A stretch of DNA of 64,000 bases from Morella rubra (GCA_003952965.2 RXIC02000003.1:62001-126000); one strand, 5' to 3'. Positions 1-15,400 are shown, numbered from the stretch's first letter. Numbers and translations are program-made. The notes: generated by a model not told the origin, from the sequence alone.

Positions 1-3000
1 CTTGTGCATATTAAACAATACTGGACATTTCACGCACTCATAAAATAATGAAAGAGGTTGTGAATCCGGTTACCTCCATACATAAAGGCACACGCTAAAA
101 TACTCAGGATGTCTCCTACAGCCATGAACCCTTCTGGCCCAGCGTCAGTTTGTGGAAGCCGCAAAGCTTTAGTAGTATAATGAAATCATCATAAGTATTT
201 AACTTATACCTCCCTCATTAGCACTTTATTTCGTCTTGTGCTTTCACTCGATAGAGATACCAGCCAATTTTCTTTGTTTTCTTACATTGAATATAATGAT
301 CATTCTTCTCAACCTAGCATAGGGTGACGCACTTTAATGTTTTTAATGTAACTTCTATGCAAGTTTGCTGATCCACTATAATGGTTTAAATAGAGTTTAA
401 AATCAGTGTAATATTCATTAATCTAATGGGTGAGTAGAGTGTGTGCAGGAGATGAAAAAGCGGAGTCTTATTGGAGAATTATTCTTGATGACATCTTCTA
501 AAATAATACACTATATGTACTTAATCTGAAACAAATATTTTCATATGCTCGTTTCTATAGAATATACTGTATTATTTTTATTGACTGTCAAATAATTCCT
601 TTAACAAATATACAAATAGTTGTTATTCGTATGATTAAGATTAAATATTTTTTAATGATACCATTGTAAGATGAGCTTTTGCTACTATCAGTATATGCAT
701 ATATCGCTTAGGTAGTACCAACTGAGCATTTGTAATATGTTGAAAACTATTCTAGATGAACTTATACTTGCTCATACAATCGCGAGACAAATTTGGAGAT
801 ATTGGATATCGGAAGACACAATAGAGACAAAACTTCAATTGTGAGACTACCTGTCTCTCTAACCTTTATAATTCTTCTAATTATCTTTGAGTATTGAACG
901 TCTAATATACTACATACTAGGATGTTGAATTCTAGTTACAATAAACAAACTATTAACTTCGATGTTGCGCATGTCTATACACTTTCACTGACTGAAAGAC
1001 TCAAGCTACGTGATCATCGTCCATCCCTCCTGTTATAAACATTTCCAACATAATTTTTTAGTCCATATTTGTTGTCTATAGTTGCAATAATCAATTGCAT
1101 TCCTGGAATGCAGAATCCGTAAGAACGTGGTCGGGTAATGTATAGTGAGATATCTGCGGTCGAGTGACCGTGACTCGTCCCATTACGTGTGTATCGCATG
1201 AAATCAAGACTAGCATAGTGAAAGGCTCTTAACGGCACAATTACAACATTCCTTTCTGACAAGTGACATAACTTGAATAGCCAAGACTCGAGATAAGCAG
1301 GCTGTGCATCCAAGTAAGACATTGTAATTTAAGTGTCACGCTGGGAGCATTCGAGTCACGAGGGTTCCTACACCTTAGCAATGCACTCTCGATCTTGCCT
1401 TGTTAAAATCTATTTACTTCTATCGCTGTGACGGATTAATGATAAGTACATATTCAAAGCTGTGCGCTCTCTATTCCGGACAAGAACGCGTAAACGCTGT
1501 TCTCTCTACAACGTATTATCTCGTTATACACCATCTCAACCTAACTCATCCTTCTAATTTCTTATCATCTACATCTTACGTATGATCGTTGTATGTAGTA
1601 TATATCACGACTCTGGCTCCTTGAACGCTGCAATTCAGCGCAACTCATTTGTATCACTCTCACAACGAACTAAACAACATAATTACTCACGTTGGGGCGC
1701 ATCTCTCTTACTAAGGTAGATCTTTGACCGACCAGCATAATCTCGTTTAAATGATTAATAGTTTTCGTCTCTTCCGCACCTTCCTCTGTTCACTCTTCGT
1801 AATAGATCTCGTTCCCGTTAGATAAACTTACTTACTATAGAATTATAATACGGCTACTAGATTATTCTTAGAATTAACACAGTCAATGTCGTAAGAATCT
1901 CACTATATCACTAGTTACTGTTCGTCTGATGTGATAGACCTCTAGATGTGTTTTGACTGAGTGTAAGCCTCGTAATAAGCATGCTACCAACTACAATTCA
2001 ACCTTAGCAAATCTCTATATAATCAGCCACATGGCTCCTCTATCATAATCTCTCCATTTCGAGAATATATATGATGCAATATCTAAGGATAATATCCTAC
2101 TCGGTGCTCTCTGCAGCATAGAAACAATCCAACACTACACTTTGATTCTACGAAGAAAACTTTTGGCATTGTCGATGAGTCATAGAGATGTCATCTAGTA
2201 CCTACTCTCATTGTGCGTAGATCTCTTTTGTGATGGCTTTATATCTCTATTCATGCACAGCAATAGCCTCGCATCTCGTCATCCTCTAGCATAGTCTTTA
2301 TCGAATACCAATCTGAACATTACTCTTTTAGTGTATCATTTGCTGACTCTCATTATCTTTCTATTTGTCTCAAGCAGTCAATTCTTCTAATGTTTCGATT
2401 TTAGATCTTTCATATCTTTTTCCAGAAGTAGACTCGAATCTCCGATTCTGCCAGCGTGACCTATAGAATCCTAAGGCCATCTCTCGATTGTTTCTTCTCA
2501 TAATCAAATAAACAATTGATTATTCGCAATAATATACACTCATCACTGTCCAAGACTTGCCTAGAATAACAAGGTGCCAATTGCACACATACTGCATAAT
2601 CCATGCTGTTCAATAGTTCTTCATATAGTTGTAAAACAAACTCCTTAAACGTTTTTACCATACCAGTGGCCTTTCCAAATAACATTAAACACAACTTGTA
2701 CCCAGACCCTCTAAATAAACAGGCGAATACTGACAAAAACTAAGAGTTCCTGGAATTTTTTTTGTCTCAATTCCCGGACTAGGTCGTCAATATCTATAAT
2801 CTCGGTAATCCCACAATGTTATCAAAGCACCAGATCTCGCACGTACTAATTATTGATATCGTACGTGCTATTGAACTTGATCGTAGCTCAGCATGAACGC
2901 CTCACGTTTCGTGCCTATTCACATTGTACATCGTCTCTCTTTGTCCTTCGACTCTGTGCATATATTTTAACATGTCGTCAATACTCCTATCAACTGTCTA

Positions 3001-6000
3001 CTTCACCTTAGCCTACTTATAATCCAACATAATAGCATTAGCTTCGTACGATTGTTACTAGAATTAACGAATTACACGTAGACATGTAGGAAACACAGAA
3101 GTGGTAATTGTATCCGAGTATTCCGTATTTCGGTATATAACGTATACACTTAAGACTATTTAACACACGATACGTACGCATCATTGCTGACTTCTACTCA
3201 ACATTATGTATAACAGGTTGCAGATTATGCAATCTGCAAAGGTTATATATCAAAAATTTTAAGTAGTGTTCACACTATCAATGTTGTGTGATGTGTGAGT
3301 GCGTGAACAGTGACTTTTATACTGCAATTGATATCTCAGCACTACGCTCTCGTGGCAATCGTGGTATTCAAGGATAGTTTCTACATATCCAATTCGTAAC
3401 TTATATCCTCTAGGCTATAATATCCCGTCGACCAGTTTCATGCTCAAATATACACATTATTCTGGAACTTTAAATTAGATCCATACACCATATTATGAGG
3501 TATTATGTCCTATTAATATTACTAAGAAAATCATCGCATGCAGAGGCCGTTGACAGTTTGCTTTTCCCTTTCCGCTTTCGCATCTTAATCATTTTTACTC
3601 CTACGACTACCTCTAACTTATACATATGTAAACAACGAATTTGCAATTCGTTAATTAAATCTTTCGTGATCTCTAGCTCTTCTCACTCATCACAATAGTT
3701 TATAACGTAAATATCTACCTGACATTGAACAACACATATAATGATTCATTCAAAGATCGATTTGTTTGAAGTTCTTGACTTTACAATCAGCTATATATTG
3801 CAGATCCTACCCTGATGTTCTTCTCTTACTCGAGCCAATTAGTCATGATCTCTCACACTCTGTTTATATTAGTTTAGTGATCTGTGAGCTTTCGTATTTG
3901 TATCTTACAGTGAGTGTGTCCAGGCTATGTTACTGCCAATATTGTCCTTCGTTCGTATAAACTAATGGTGCTAGCAAGAGCCATCGACTCAACTATCTCT
4001 TTATATAATAGAGAGTTCGACATCGCACTCCTCGGAGCTAATTGTGTTGACTATCAAGATGATCAGCAACACGGAACGCACTAATAAGAATATATCAACA
4101 TAATGTTATAGTTTGCGATTACAGTGAGCATGGATAGATTTTTCTTTAGCAGAAGCAATGAGGTTGTTGTCTGTTTCCATTTCCTCTATTCCCTAAATAA
4201 CTGTTAGGAGGTGTAAGTTTTTGATTACGAGCCTATAATACAAAATGAATTCGCATGTTTATCACCTCCGATCGTTTGTTTTTTTGAATCCCGACAATGA
4301 TCCTTAATTGATAGTGATGACAAATTATTGAGCACTATAGCAAACTAATGCAATAAAATTGATCATCTACATAATTATTCATTCAAAGAGAGCGCGTTAC
4401 GCCTAACCCACTGATAGGGACACCTATGTTTTCTCAAAATGCAACATTAACTCACTTGCTCAGTAAAAGCATAGAGCAAGATGTGAAACCAACTTTACTA
4501 AATTAAAAGCCCTATGATAGGTAAATAGTGATGAGACACAACGATCTGATATCTTGTCGTTAGATCTATTGTAAATATATAGTTTACTCTCTTTATTAGG
4601 ACCGGATGTTGGATTCGAGATAGAGAACCTCTCGAACTGCCAAACATGTCGTGATAGTTGGCGCACAATAGAAATTTAAGATGAATGAGATAAATGTGCT
4701 AATGTTCTAAACCTAACTATGATTGCGGTCACCAAAGTGTATCATAAACGAAGTTTAACCTAACAATAGGCTAGCCATACAGAACACGACTTGATTAAAT
4801 GAGTCAACACACTTATATATACTATTCACCTATACAGATAGCGATATAGCGAGTCAAATATTGAGAGCGAATTTCACTTCAAATTGATTCTCCTCTAATT
4901 TCAATCCGAGAGATACTGGACCGCCGAACTTGGTTGCTAATTTCTCTCATTTCCCTTTACCTTGAGATCATGATAGAGTTTTCTTATTGACGTGCCACTT
5001 TCCGATTAATCGACATTTTAATACCAGTTGCTACGCGTCACCATCCACTTCTAAGGAACCCTTTTAAATAGAAGCGATAATTTAAGAATCTCTCACCTAT
5101 GTCATGCACCTAATATCGACGCTGTTCTATCTTACATTAGTAGAATACATATCATCTATACATGGTGACCAGGATTGTCTACCGGATCTGTTGGTGGTTT
5201 TGATGCGAGTGCCTTCGATATGGTGGTCTTTGCTATGTCATATGGTGAGAAATGTGAAGAATTTTCTCAGGTCTAATTTAATTGGATGATACACATTGTT
5301 ATTCGTCGAAAAACTGACTTAATTCCCTGAAGAATCAATCTTCTCCTCTACGAGTTGGTGTCATGCAATACAGCGTTATTATAAATACTATCTCTTCCCA
5401 ACTTCACGCCTGCTTTCTGTCAAGAATGCTCATTGATAATTAGTCATATCTCTCACCTACTAGACCTCCCTGGCTACAAGTCCTTTCAGCGTGAACCTCC
5501 AATCTCGTTCCGTTGATCAAAATAAAGTGTCTCATCACAGAAAATGTCATTCTGATAGCACAATAATCTATAAATGAATCTAATCGCAGCTGCATAAAAC
5601 TCTTACGTTTCCGGCGTATATTCAGATATCCAAAGGTACTATCTATAACTTTCTCATACTTCATAACTGTTTGATTTCTATATCATCGTTAAAATTTGCA
5701 ATTTTGATTATAATTCCACCGATCGAAGAATCCTCAGTACAGTAAGCGAAATTAGGCTTAACCATTCAGACACACCTCATTTGGAAGGAACTCTCAATAA
5801 TTCGGTTGACATATTCTTCACTACCCCATATAGTGTCTCCTCACATTTAAAAAAAAATAATAGCCCTTATTACCGTGCGCATCATTAGGCATCGTATTTT
5901 GCCGATAATATTTGTGCTCTGACTAGAAAATATCTACGTATCTATATATTTCTACAATATTTTTAATATTAATGGTAAAGAATTTCCAGGTAACTGTGAT

Positions 6001-9000
6001 GCTCAAGAATCACTTATTTTTCACTTCTACTCTCTGCATCTTTTTGCGCCGACAGTTTGTAACCCACAACTGACAACCGCGATTATTTTCCTTGTTTTCA
6101 TCATCTTTTTATTACCACTCTTTTAAATAGTCACACTAGTCTTGCACCTCAAATATATTTATATAAAGCGTATTATACGCCACAGATCTCTTAACCGTCT
6201 CATTTGCAGAGCACTATGACATAACTACTGGCTTTTGAAGTAAAATAACTATACTAAAAACGCTACGTTAGAGATGCCTATGTGAAGTATCCTGATAAAA
6301 AATAGGATAACGAATAAATATTAATATAAGTTGATGAGATGAAATATAGGTCATTTTTTGACCTAACTTTAATATCTTTTCATCTCTCTTCGAAGATATA
6401 ATTTAGAATAAGTGTCATTGCCTATTTACATCGGTTAATTCGGAATTCATCTTGCGTTTCGTCTAGATCGAATCACACCTAGACGATACAATATAATTAC
6501 ATGATAATGAAGTTGACATTGATCTAAACTAATTAATGTCATTTAAACTCTGTCTGTTATTAGAATCATAACTAATTCTTCTTTCTTACATTCTATAGTA
6601 TTTGAGTTTTATAAGTAACAATATCTGAATCATATCTCATCACAAACTTTTTATAGCATTTTCATTGAGACATACACAGTTGAATAGCGTTAGTACACAG
6701 CTCAGATATTGTCTCCATTTTCAATAAGGAAACTACTGCATGCATCACTCATGTGCCACCATAACACCATTTTATATCTATATCTCAAACCACAATAATT
6801 TAAATGAGCGTGTCCTCTACTCTCAGATAAAAATAGTTATTTATGATAATGTTTTGTGAAAATAAAAGGTCATAAAAAAATAATGAATACACTCTTCGAA
6901 TATATAGCGTCTGAAAATAGTAGATATCACCACACATCTTCACTGTTCCTATGGCTGTAAAATTTTTAATTACTATTCAACTTTAATTACTGCTGACACA
7001 TAATTAATTTAATAACTACTCATCTCCACGAAACTACGTCTATATTTAATTCGGTATGAATAACATAAGCTCTTAACATTGACATACAAGATAAAGACAA
7101 TAGAGAACTCTAAGCAGAAGAAATGTTTACCACACAAGATACTAAACTCTCACAAAGATGTTACTTAACATAATGTTATATCAGAAGATATCACAAAAAA
7201 AAGACTATAAAATGTAGAAAGAACTAAGGAAGACATTATTCTTACATATTAAATATTATAAATGCTCACACCATAACCCACAACTCTTTAAATGTCCGTC
7301 TCAGGAGTATAGCTAAGTTAACACATCGGCTCAGTTTAGATCTTTAAATTTTTTGATAGTCACTTTAAAATAACTTCAGTTATGCACACCCTTTATATGT
7401 GAAGAAAAATGTACTGTTAATTATATTTTTTTGTATAGATGACTATTATTGATTATAGAGGATAGATGGACAACTAATAGGTACCAATAGCTTGAAATAA
7501 ACATATCAAATACCATATCATATATCTCTATAATTTGCTAAACGCGATATAACCTTCAGATATCATTACTTGGTAGAACGAGTAAACCGCAATAGATTGT
7601 TAAACATTAAAGGATGACATTATAATCATATCGATATATAGAATTTTAATGTTAACCAAACTCAGTGCTCAGAGCATCTCTACAGAACAAAAATCAATTC
7701 CAGCAATCGATGATACTATACTACATCTATTCAGATGACTGTTCTAGCATATGTGATATATGAGAGCTATTATAATTCCGTTGTTATATCTACTACTGAG
7801 TTGTTATCAGTCAAATCACTCCTCAACTGCCTGTATCTCGTGTCTTTTGATTCCATGATATATAGTTTATTCCTGGCCTAATTGTTCATTCATACACAAT
7901 AGACTTTACCTTTTACACAGTGGATAAATGGAACAACAAATGCAATCATAGAATAATATTAATATCGAATTATGGGATGAACATTAGTGATATAAAATGT
8001 AGTTATTGATGAAGCCTTGTACGAGTTGGAAACGTTAAATAGATTTGCTCAAAACTGAATTGCAGCTATTTTGACGAGCAAGCAGTGGAACTAAAGCTAG
8101 ATGCGTGCATTGCAACGAACTTTCTTGGAGTAAATAGGTCATAGGCCCTCCCATGATGTAATGTAATGGATATCATGTGATTTATGCTATTTCGAAAAAC
8201 TTTCGAGTCTTTTTTATTCTCTTTTTGACAACCCTGAGAATAGATCACCACAAGACTCAGATTTAATGCAGTTAAATAACTTAATTTCTGTGAATTATAT
8301 AATAAAGAATCAACAAAAGAAAATATGCTTAGAGCACAAGAATATCCATCAACTATTTGCAAAGATGATCTAAAAACACGTATAATATAAATATAACTTG
8401 TAGAAGTTACAATTTAAATCAACTTAATCCACTTGCAAGATTCTTGGCTATCATTAGCTCACTGTCGAGAGACATTGCTGGTACTCCTCAAACTCAATCA
8501 GAATCCAAAAGATTCTAATGAGTAATAGAGCACAAGTAACTATCCTATTTTTGGACGAAAAACTTATAGGTTTACATTTAGAAGTTTGGGGTGGGTTAGC
8601 TGCAGTACGATGAACCATTCTAGGATACTGAAAAATGCACAATTCGTCGCAGAGCTAATTACTAAATTTATATGAACAGTCTGCCTCTCTGAATAGACCA
8701 AACTTTATATGGTTAGCTCTAAAACTCTACACCCTGGGCTATTAAGATTTCCCTTAAAGTGCCTTTTCTGCTAATAACACTAGACATATCAGTTAAGAAT
8801 GAAGACTATGAGCTGTCTAACGAAAATCACTCAATTAACTACACTCTCACACACACACTACTTCCAATTAAAGTATAGCGCAAAGCATTACCCATCATAG
8901 AGTTCTACTCCGTAAAGTGATAGTCCCTTTCCTAACAGATCATGCTGCAGCTTTTGAGAACGTAATCAAATCCATACAAAACAGTGGAACACGGCTGTGT

Positions 9001-9400
9001 TTCGAACTGATTCACACGAGAGGGAGTACGAACATGGTCTAGGAACCAGAGAAAAACAGAAAAAAAATAAGTCGTTATCAGTGAGCGGTATGGTCGCTGG
9101 AAGAGAGACATAATACGAGAAAGTCCAGATGTGCTCAACGTTGGCTGCATATAAATCAAATTTATGAGTAACGAAGAAACAGAGAAAATCGACATTTGCT
9201 ATTAGTAATTTTGTTATCCTACAGTGTCAAGTTAGTGAAACCCTCAAGCTGACTTATACATGATTCTCACTACATTATTTGAAGTAAAAATGAGAGTGCA
9301 TGCATATATGTCCATTGTCTCTGAGTTCTCGCATACCTTCGTGTATTGATCTTCTCGGTGTTAGTGATAGTTATGGAGAGGTGTTTTAGTTTATAGATAT
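1..9400. other. Long stretch with no recognisable gene or transposon
   Basis: I find no open frame above about 100 codons, no recognisable protein motif, no transposon terminus and no obvious tandem repeat in these 9.4 kb. The texture differs from the rest of the window. In roughly the first 5.7 kb CpG dinucleotides are common (for example six within 1141-1200), although methylated plant intergenic DNA is normally CpG-poor. Long A/T runs are scarce compared with the region right of 15 kb. It could be unmethylated unique DNA, very old decayed sequence, or a gap filled from uncorrected reads; the sequence alone does not decide. Confidence 0.6.
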
Positions 9401-9441
9401 AAGTATTTAGTTATTGCCCTTAAGCTATTGACACATGTAAA

Positions 9442-9480
9442 GTGCGCTGTCAAATCTATCTGCTCTGCAAGACAGCGCAC
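9442..9480. repeat. Perfect 10-bp inverted repeat (hairpin)
   Basis: GTGCGCTGTC at 9,442-9,451 is followed after 19 nt by its exact reverse complement GACAGCGCAC at 9,471-9,480. A GC-rich perfect stem is unusual in this AT-rich background. No flanking T-run or gene suggests a terminator, and the stem-loop is too short for a microRNA precursor. The function is unknown. Confidence 0.5.
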
Positions 9481-12027
9481 CCAAGAAGACATACGTTATG
9501 TGTGTGAGTATCCAGGAAAGAAGAATGAGAAAATTGTATTAATTATTTGCGAAAATAAGGAGAAAAAAGATTTTTTGAATAACGCAGTGAAGAGGGAACA
9601 TGAAATTCCAGTTTTTCAGAGAATATGTAAGTAATTCTAAATGAGCTCGAGGTCCATCAATTAGCAGTCTTCCAGTCTTTTTATTATATCCGGAAAAGTA
9701 TTGCCATTATTTCAAGAGAAACAAAGTCGATCAATCTAAGATATCCAGAGAATCTACCAAAAATTAAGTCAAAAATAGAAGATTAACAGTATATTTTTCA
9801 TAAATCACAAAGCTCTGAATATTCTTTCCCTCTAATTGTTTTCTCTGCCAATGTTGAAAATTTTGGTATTCGTAAGGCTTACAAATTCCAGCACTATTGA
9901 AAGGCACGGAATATATGTTGTTCAACCTGAAACGGAGATTAACCCAATCACGTTAGGTCATATGGCACCCAGATAACTTCCTCCCCATTATAGATTACTA
10001 GTCTGTAGTCCCAGTAATTAAATAATTAAATTAGAATTATTAACAAATCGGGTCCAAAACGCGCGAACAGATTACAAACCACAATCTTCAATGAGTATGG
10101 TTGATGTTACAGAAGAATTCATACAAATCAATCATAATTAGCACTGAGAGGAGTAAATTTTAATCCTGCTATCAGTGGCATTAAATATTACCACTTTCAT
10201 AAGACTGTCGATCCTTGGCCTACCAAAGTTTGGTAGAAGAAATTAATGAAGTATTTGCCGTAAAAATTGAATATAATTTCATTCATACCGATACTATATA
10301 AGTTAATACTTTTTAATTTTAAGTGCACATCCTCTGTAGCGTTCAATGACCTCTCTTAATGTAGGTTGATCTTACAATAGTGTTAAAAATATCACTAATT
10401 TAAAGGCATGAGATCTATAACATTGACTTGCATATGATAAATTACATTTCACTCTAGCCTAAGAACACTCATTTGTAGCGATAATTAAAGATAGTTGTAA
10501 GGTTATATAAATATTACTCTATCAAAATTGAATAGTTTTTTAAAAGAACCCCATTCAATTACAATGCTAATAAATTGAAAAAGAAAATTCCGAAAAGATG
10601 ACGAAGTCTTGGTAATGAGAGTCTAGGTTTATTGCTATGTATTAACTTGCGCTTAACAACCAGCAGCCGATGGCCAGATATTTTCAGGTCTTTTGCTGAT
10701 GCGCTATAAAAGAGAACGTAACTGCGTCCTAATAGCTTTTGCGTGTGTTTTTTTTTCGCTCACCAAGGATATTCTTTCCTTGATTTTTATGAAGGCGTCT
10801 ATTTAAAATTTAGTCAGGGGGTTGGTGGAATCAGCTGAGGGTGCCTCCTTTTTGTCTTTAGCTTTGAGTGGTTCCTCTGTCTTTGGTGCCTTTGGTTGAC
10901 AAACAATGACATGTTGACAACCCCTTTAATGGAAAGCTCGCACGCGACACAGACCACTTTCTCAATTGCCCCTCTCTATGTGTCTCGATTCCTTATTCGA
11001 GAGGTCACATGTTTTCTTTATTGTAATTTAGCTGAAGGAGTCGAGATTCTTCAAAGCTTTAATTAACGTGACTTTCTTTCTTAGAAAACGGTGCATCCAA
11101 TCGTCAAATTACACACAAGAAGCGTGCTTCAAAAGACTATCTGTATTTTACCTTTTTAGAAATATGTTGTATCACTACCATACTTAGTGAGAAGATCCTC
11201 AACTACAGATAAATGATTTGATTTGTCTTCTCTTATTTTTCCCTTTAAATTTAATAGAGGATTTACAAAGATTGCCATCTCTGTGTGTCACTCACTAATT
11301 TACTTATGACTTCTAGTTAGTCTCGTTCAATTTCACGGTTTGTGCGATTTGTCATTTCATGACAATTATTATATTTTTCATTTTATAATAGAAGCTATCA
11401 CTTTGTCAGGTCATACAACGATACAGTATGACTCATATTCCGAAATTATGTTTTTAATATTCATCATCTCAAGAGACAAGATCATGGACTACTATTTACC
11501 ATTTTACGCTTAGACAGGCAATTAACCGTGGATACTAAAGGTTATATATTCCTTCTTGATAAATCTGATGAATTTTTAAAAAGATGTGATAAGGACTTCT
11601 GGGGAGTTTTTCAACAAGCATACGGCAGTTTCTTAACATACTTTATTAAGCCAACCTTTATAGGCAATTCAAGATCTAATGTTTACAAGAAGTCTCTCTC
11701 ATATTTATAGTGTAAGTCGCCTTGTGCTCGATCAAGTATAATTGATCTCTAAATTAAGTCAGGAGTTAACATTAAGTGAAACTGTGAAACTTTTTGATAT
11801 GTCGTCAAAGTCTGGGAATCCATCTGATTTGTTCGATCTTTTCTTCTTATGTCTGATTTCTGTATGAGTCCTCCTCGTGTTATTTAGACGGAATGCTTCT
11901 AGGCGCTCATGGCACCACACAGTGCTGGGACACAAAGACGAATGGACCACTAGTATGGGTTGGCCGGTCGCTAATTATGTTCATTTCTCAGGTGTTTGAC
12001 CTTTAATACTCTCAATGATATATTATT

Positions 12028-12400
12028 TGTTGGAAGGACGGATTGTGGTGCAGGATTGCTCCTATATGCCTTTAAAGATTGGACCTTGCCAATGGAATCT
12101 CTACTTCCTTTTCGTGATTGAAAAGTAATCCACAGCAGAGGAGGACTTATAGTGAATAAGGTTAACCCTCCACTTGCTACAGTCAATGCCTTAAAACTTG
12201 GGACAACTCAACAAGGTTATCTATATAGACAACGATACACTATTCTTCATTTCAATGACGCGGTTGCTGAGTACTTGTCTCTCTTTTGACCTTTACATTC
12301 ATTTATTTGTTGGAAAAATGGATGTGCAGGTTGTCCTATATGCCTCAAAACTTTGGACCATTGGTCATGAAATCTCTTCTCCTTTTCGATGCATTGAAAA
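12028..12400 (+). repeat. Diverged direct repeat, two units about 275 bp apart
   Basis: A segment beginning TATTTGTTGGAA near 12,028 recurs from about 12,303. Both share TTTGTTGGA, GTGCAGG, TCCTATATGCCT, TTGGACC and TCTCCTTTTCG-like blocks in the same order, with small indels. The two units look like an old tandem duplication of a roughly 275-bp segment. Short open frames cross it on both strands (11,971-12,186 minus; 12,198-12,440 plus) but neither is recognisable. It may be a remnant of a coding or transposon sequence; the family is not identified. Confidence 0.5.
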
Positions 12401-15400
12401 ATATAGAGACAGAATGTGTACTGAGCTAAAATCTGGATGACTAATATTATACTCCTTGCTACGTAGTCAGTGACACCATTAATTAAGAATCTTGTTTAAG
12501 GAAACTACACTCCTTCCCGCTATACCTCAAGCACTTTAGTGAGATATATTACCACATTCTCATCAGATTTAAATGAACAGTTTGCAATCCTCTTGTCGAT
12601 GAGAAGGATTTCATCCCCAATAAAGAAGACAAAAAACTCCGCCATATACCTTTGAGTTTGGATTGGAGAACTCTTCTAACTAGAAGCTGTTATTTTGGCC
12701 ACAATATCATTTCATTTTATCCAAGGCAGAAGTTACCGCAACTCCATTTAGGGCATACAAGAGGCACCTCAGTCTGGGCCCATCCATGGCTTTCCTTTAT
12801 GATGATAGTATAATATGTATAGTGAATGCTTTTGCTCTTATTTCACTTTTTCGGTATTTTCCAATGATCAGGGATAAAGGAGAAAATCCAAAAAACGAAA
12901 TTCACTTACCCCACGTTGACACAAAAAAAAGGGAACATAGTTATGCAATGTAAATAGGGTCCTCTTGCAAACATTGAGTACTTTACGTTGTTATAACATT
13001 TTCTACAAAATATAAGCTCTCATTTAAGCAAAGTAGAAGGCTAATCCCACATTTTTTACCGACTCAGTAATGAACTTGTCCACGTAATCCTGACGTAGAC
13101 GGGATCAATGCACGACAGACCTCGAAAAATTACAACTCGACCTAACCTCGCAACTACGTGGATTATCTCACAGATTGAAGAGAGGATTTTGGTTAATTGT
13201 AAAGAGTAACCTTGCAGCAAGTAGGCTAAGCCAAGCAATCTTTTACCAGTTGGAGATTATTTCTCTCATCTACTCCCCAACTCATCCACACCTCGGACAA
13301 TGTCGGCTTGACTTTTAGAAAAAGCAGAGGCAGGGAAAAAGGAAAAACGTACAATTTGTTTGGTAATTTTTAATCAGTTGTTGCATGAAAGGTTTACCCA
13401 TTTTCGATCTTTAAAGATTCAGATATCGACGGCTTTTGGCCACAATAAAAATCAACGCATCATCGTTTTTTCAAATGTTTACTCATACACAGTGAGTGAG
13501 GATTCCCAGGCAGTCCTCATCTAATAAAGAGTGATTAATATTTTCCTTGACTTGATTTCTATGTTTAATCATTGTTCGTATTACCAGATCAATTACAGAG
13601 AGACTCGGATCATCCTTGAATCTTAGGCTTACTTCAGATGAGCATGCCAAACTTCTTATGTACACACCATCTGTGCACAAAGTTGATCTTTATAGGATAG
13701 ATTACTTCATATGGGCTAGCTGAAGTTACCGACACTGACGATATACTTACTCAAAGCAAACAACCCTAGAATGTGTCAACCCATTTCTCAAACTATCGAC
13801 TTCTTCGGCGGTTCTCATTTTTCTTTTTGCAAAGGCAATGCATCGGGAGACGGTTGATGCAGCTGACGCTATACACAATTTATCTACTTACATAACTTTT
13901 TTTTTTCTGTTCTTCAACATGCCAATTGCATGTTACATCTATTCGCTTGCATTTCACCAAGTCTTCTCTGTATTCAGCCATAGCCATTTTCTTATAATGA
14001 CATGTGCTTAGAAAACTAACAGCGTAAAAAATTGAAATAGAATTTACCGGATGTCGACGGAAGACGTAATCTATGATTTCTCACATTCTCTTCCCCACGA
14101 TCCATGAATTCCATTTTAATTGATCATTTTAAATTAAGATTAATCACAAAATTGACTCAAAGAAAAGCTCTACTAAATTCTTCAATTTACTCTTGCTGAT
14201 CTTCCTCTCTTCCCTGAGTAATGTGTGTGGAGAAAGTGCATTAGAACTGATTGCAAATCATCATCCTATAGTCCAGGGCAGAACATTTTCTTGTTTCATA
14301 ACCCCTTTTCATTAGTGAGACATTAGGTCTTAAATACGTCCAGGTTATCTAATAGAAGCCATAATAATGAAAGGATTTGATAGTCTCAGATTATTACAAC
14401 GTCCTCAAAGAATAGTTATGGAATGTGTTGACTGTATTATATTTAAAGAATGGTTGTTTACTGTAAAAACCAAGCAAATCTACACTCCTAGAACAAAATA
14501 TTAATTGTTTATCTATAGAAAAACTTAGCATTTGGTCTCGTTGAGCCACGTACTGTAAGAGATTAAACTGGCCTATCTATTCAGTTTATCTTAAACCGAA
14601 CCGCTCTACATTTCCTAACTTTACTTGCTCGTGAGGATCGGTGGACAAAGACTCTGGCTCAACCTCTTCTCCGTACCCTGTTGAATCGCGCAACCACTTG
14701 CATGAAAACACATCCATCAGCGAATCATCGATTGACCTTCACGTTCTCTTACCATAGCATTACTCTACTCACTAATTAGTCCCAGAAGGTGACGACCATC
14801 CTGACAACAAAACTTAGTAGTATCAACTCCCCAAAGTCAGATAGACAAGATACCTGGTGGCTGTAACCCCTATTTGCAGCATCGTACTTTCGAACAAAGC
14901 AGATAGTTTGCTACCATGCATATGCACGCACTTAGTCTTCCGATCTTTGCCCAACAGAGACAGAAGCTCCAACTCAGTCAAGTTGAGGGCTAAAGTAGAG
15001 ACGATATACTAGTAATGAGTACAGCCCCTTTCTATTATAAAATTTAGCCACCATCTCACTATAAAATGATATTTTCAAATTGCCACCTTTCTTTGATTTT
15101 GTTATGGATCAGCTAACCTAATCCACCAATTTGCAAGTTCCTAACTACTGCTATCATATTATAATTAAATTATTTATCCTTCTCTTTTTTTTTTCTATTT
15201 TTAATACTTCTTGAGCCCTAATTTACTTCAATGAATCTCTAATACATATTTTGTATTAAGTACCGCTAGGGTGAAATAACATGTACACCTTAGAAATGAT
15301 AAGAACAAATCAAACCAATCTACTCCGATAAAGAAAACATTACAATATTGCATCCTCCTTCTGTCTCTCTAATTTACCCAACCATTATGTAAACATCAAG

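Noticed and set aside
1014-1322. 102-codon frame on minus as a gene
   Set aside because: It is the longest of many chance frames in the left region. It has no motif, no leader or splice logic and no GC or codon-position signal that I can see.
4097-7181. AACATAATGTTATA at 4,097 and again near 7,168 as a regulatory palindrome
   Set aside because: It is a low-complexity AT word that could recur by chance in AT-rich DNA, and nothing around the two copies is shared.
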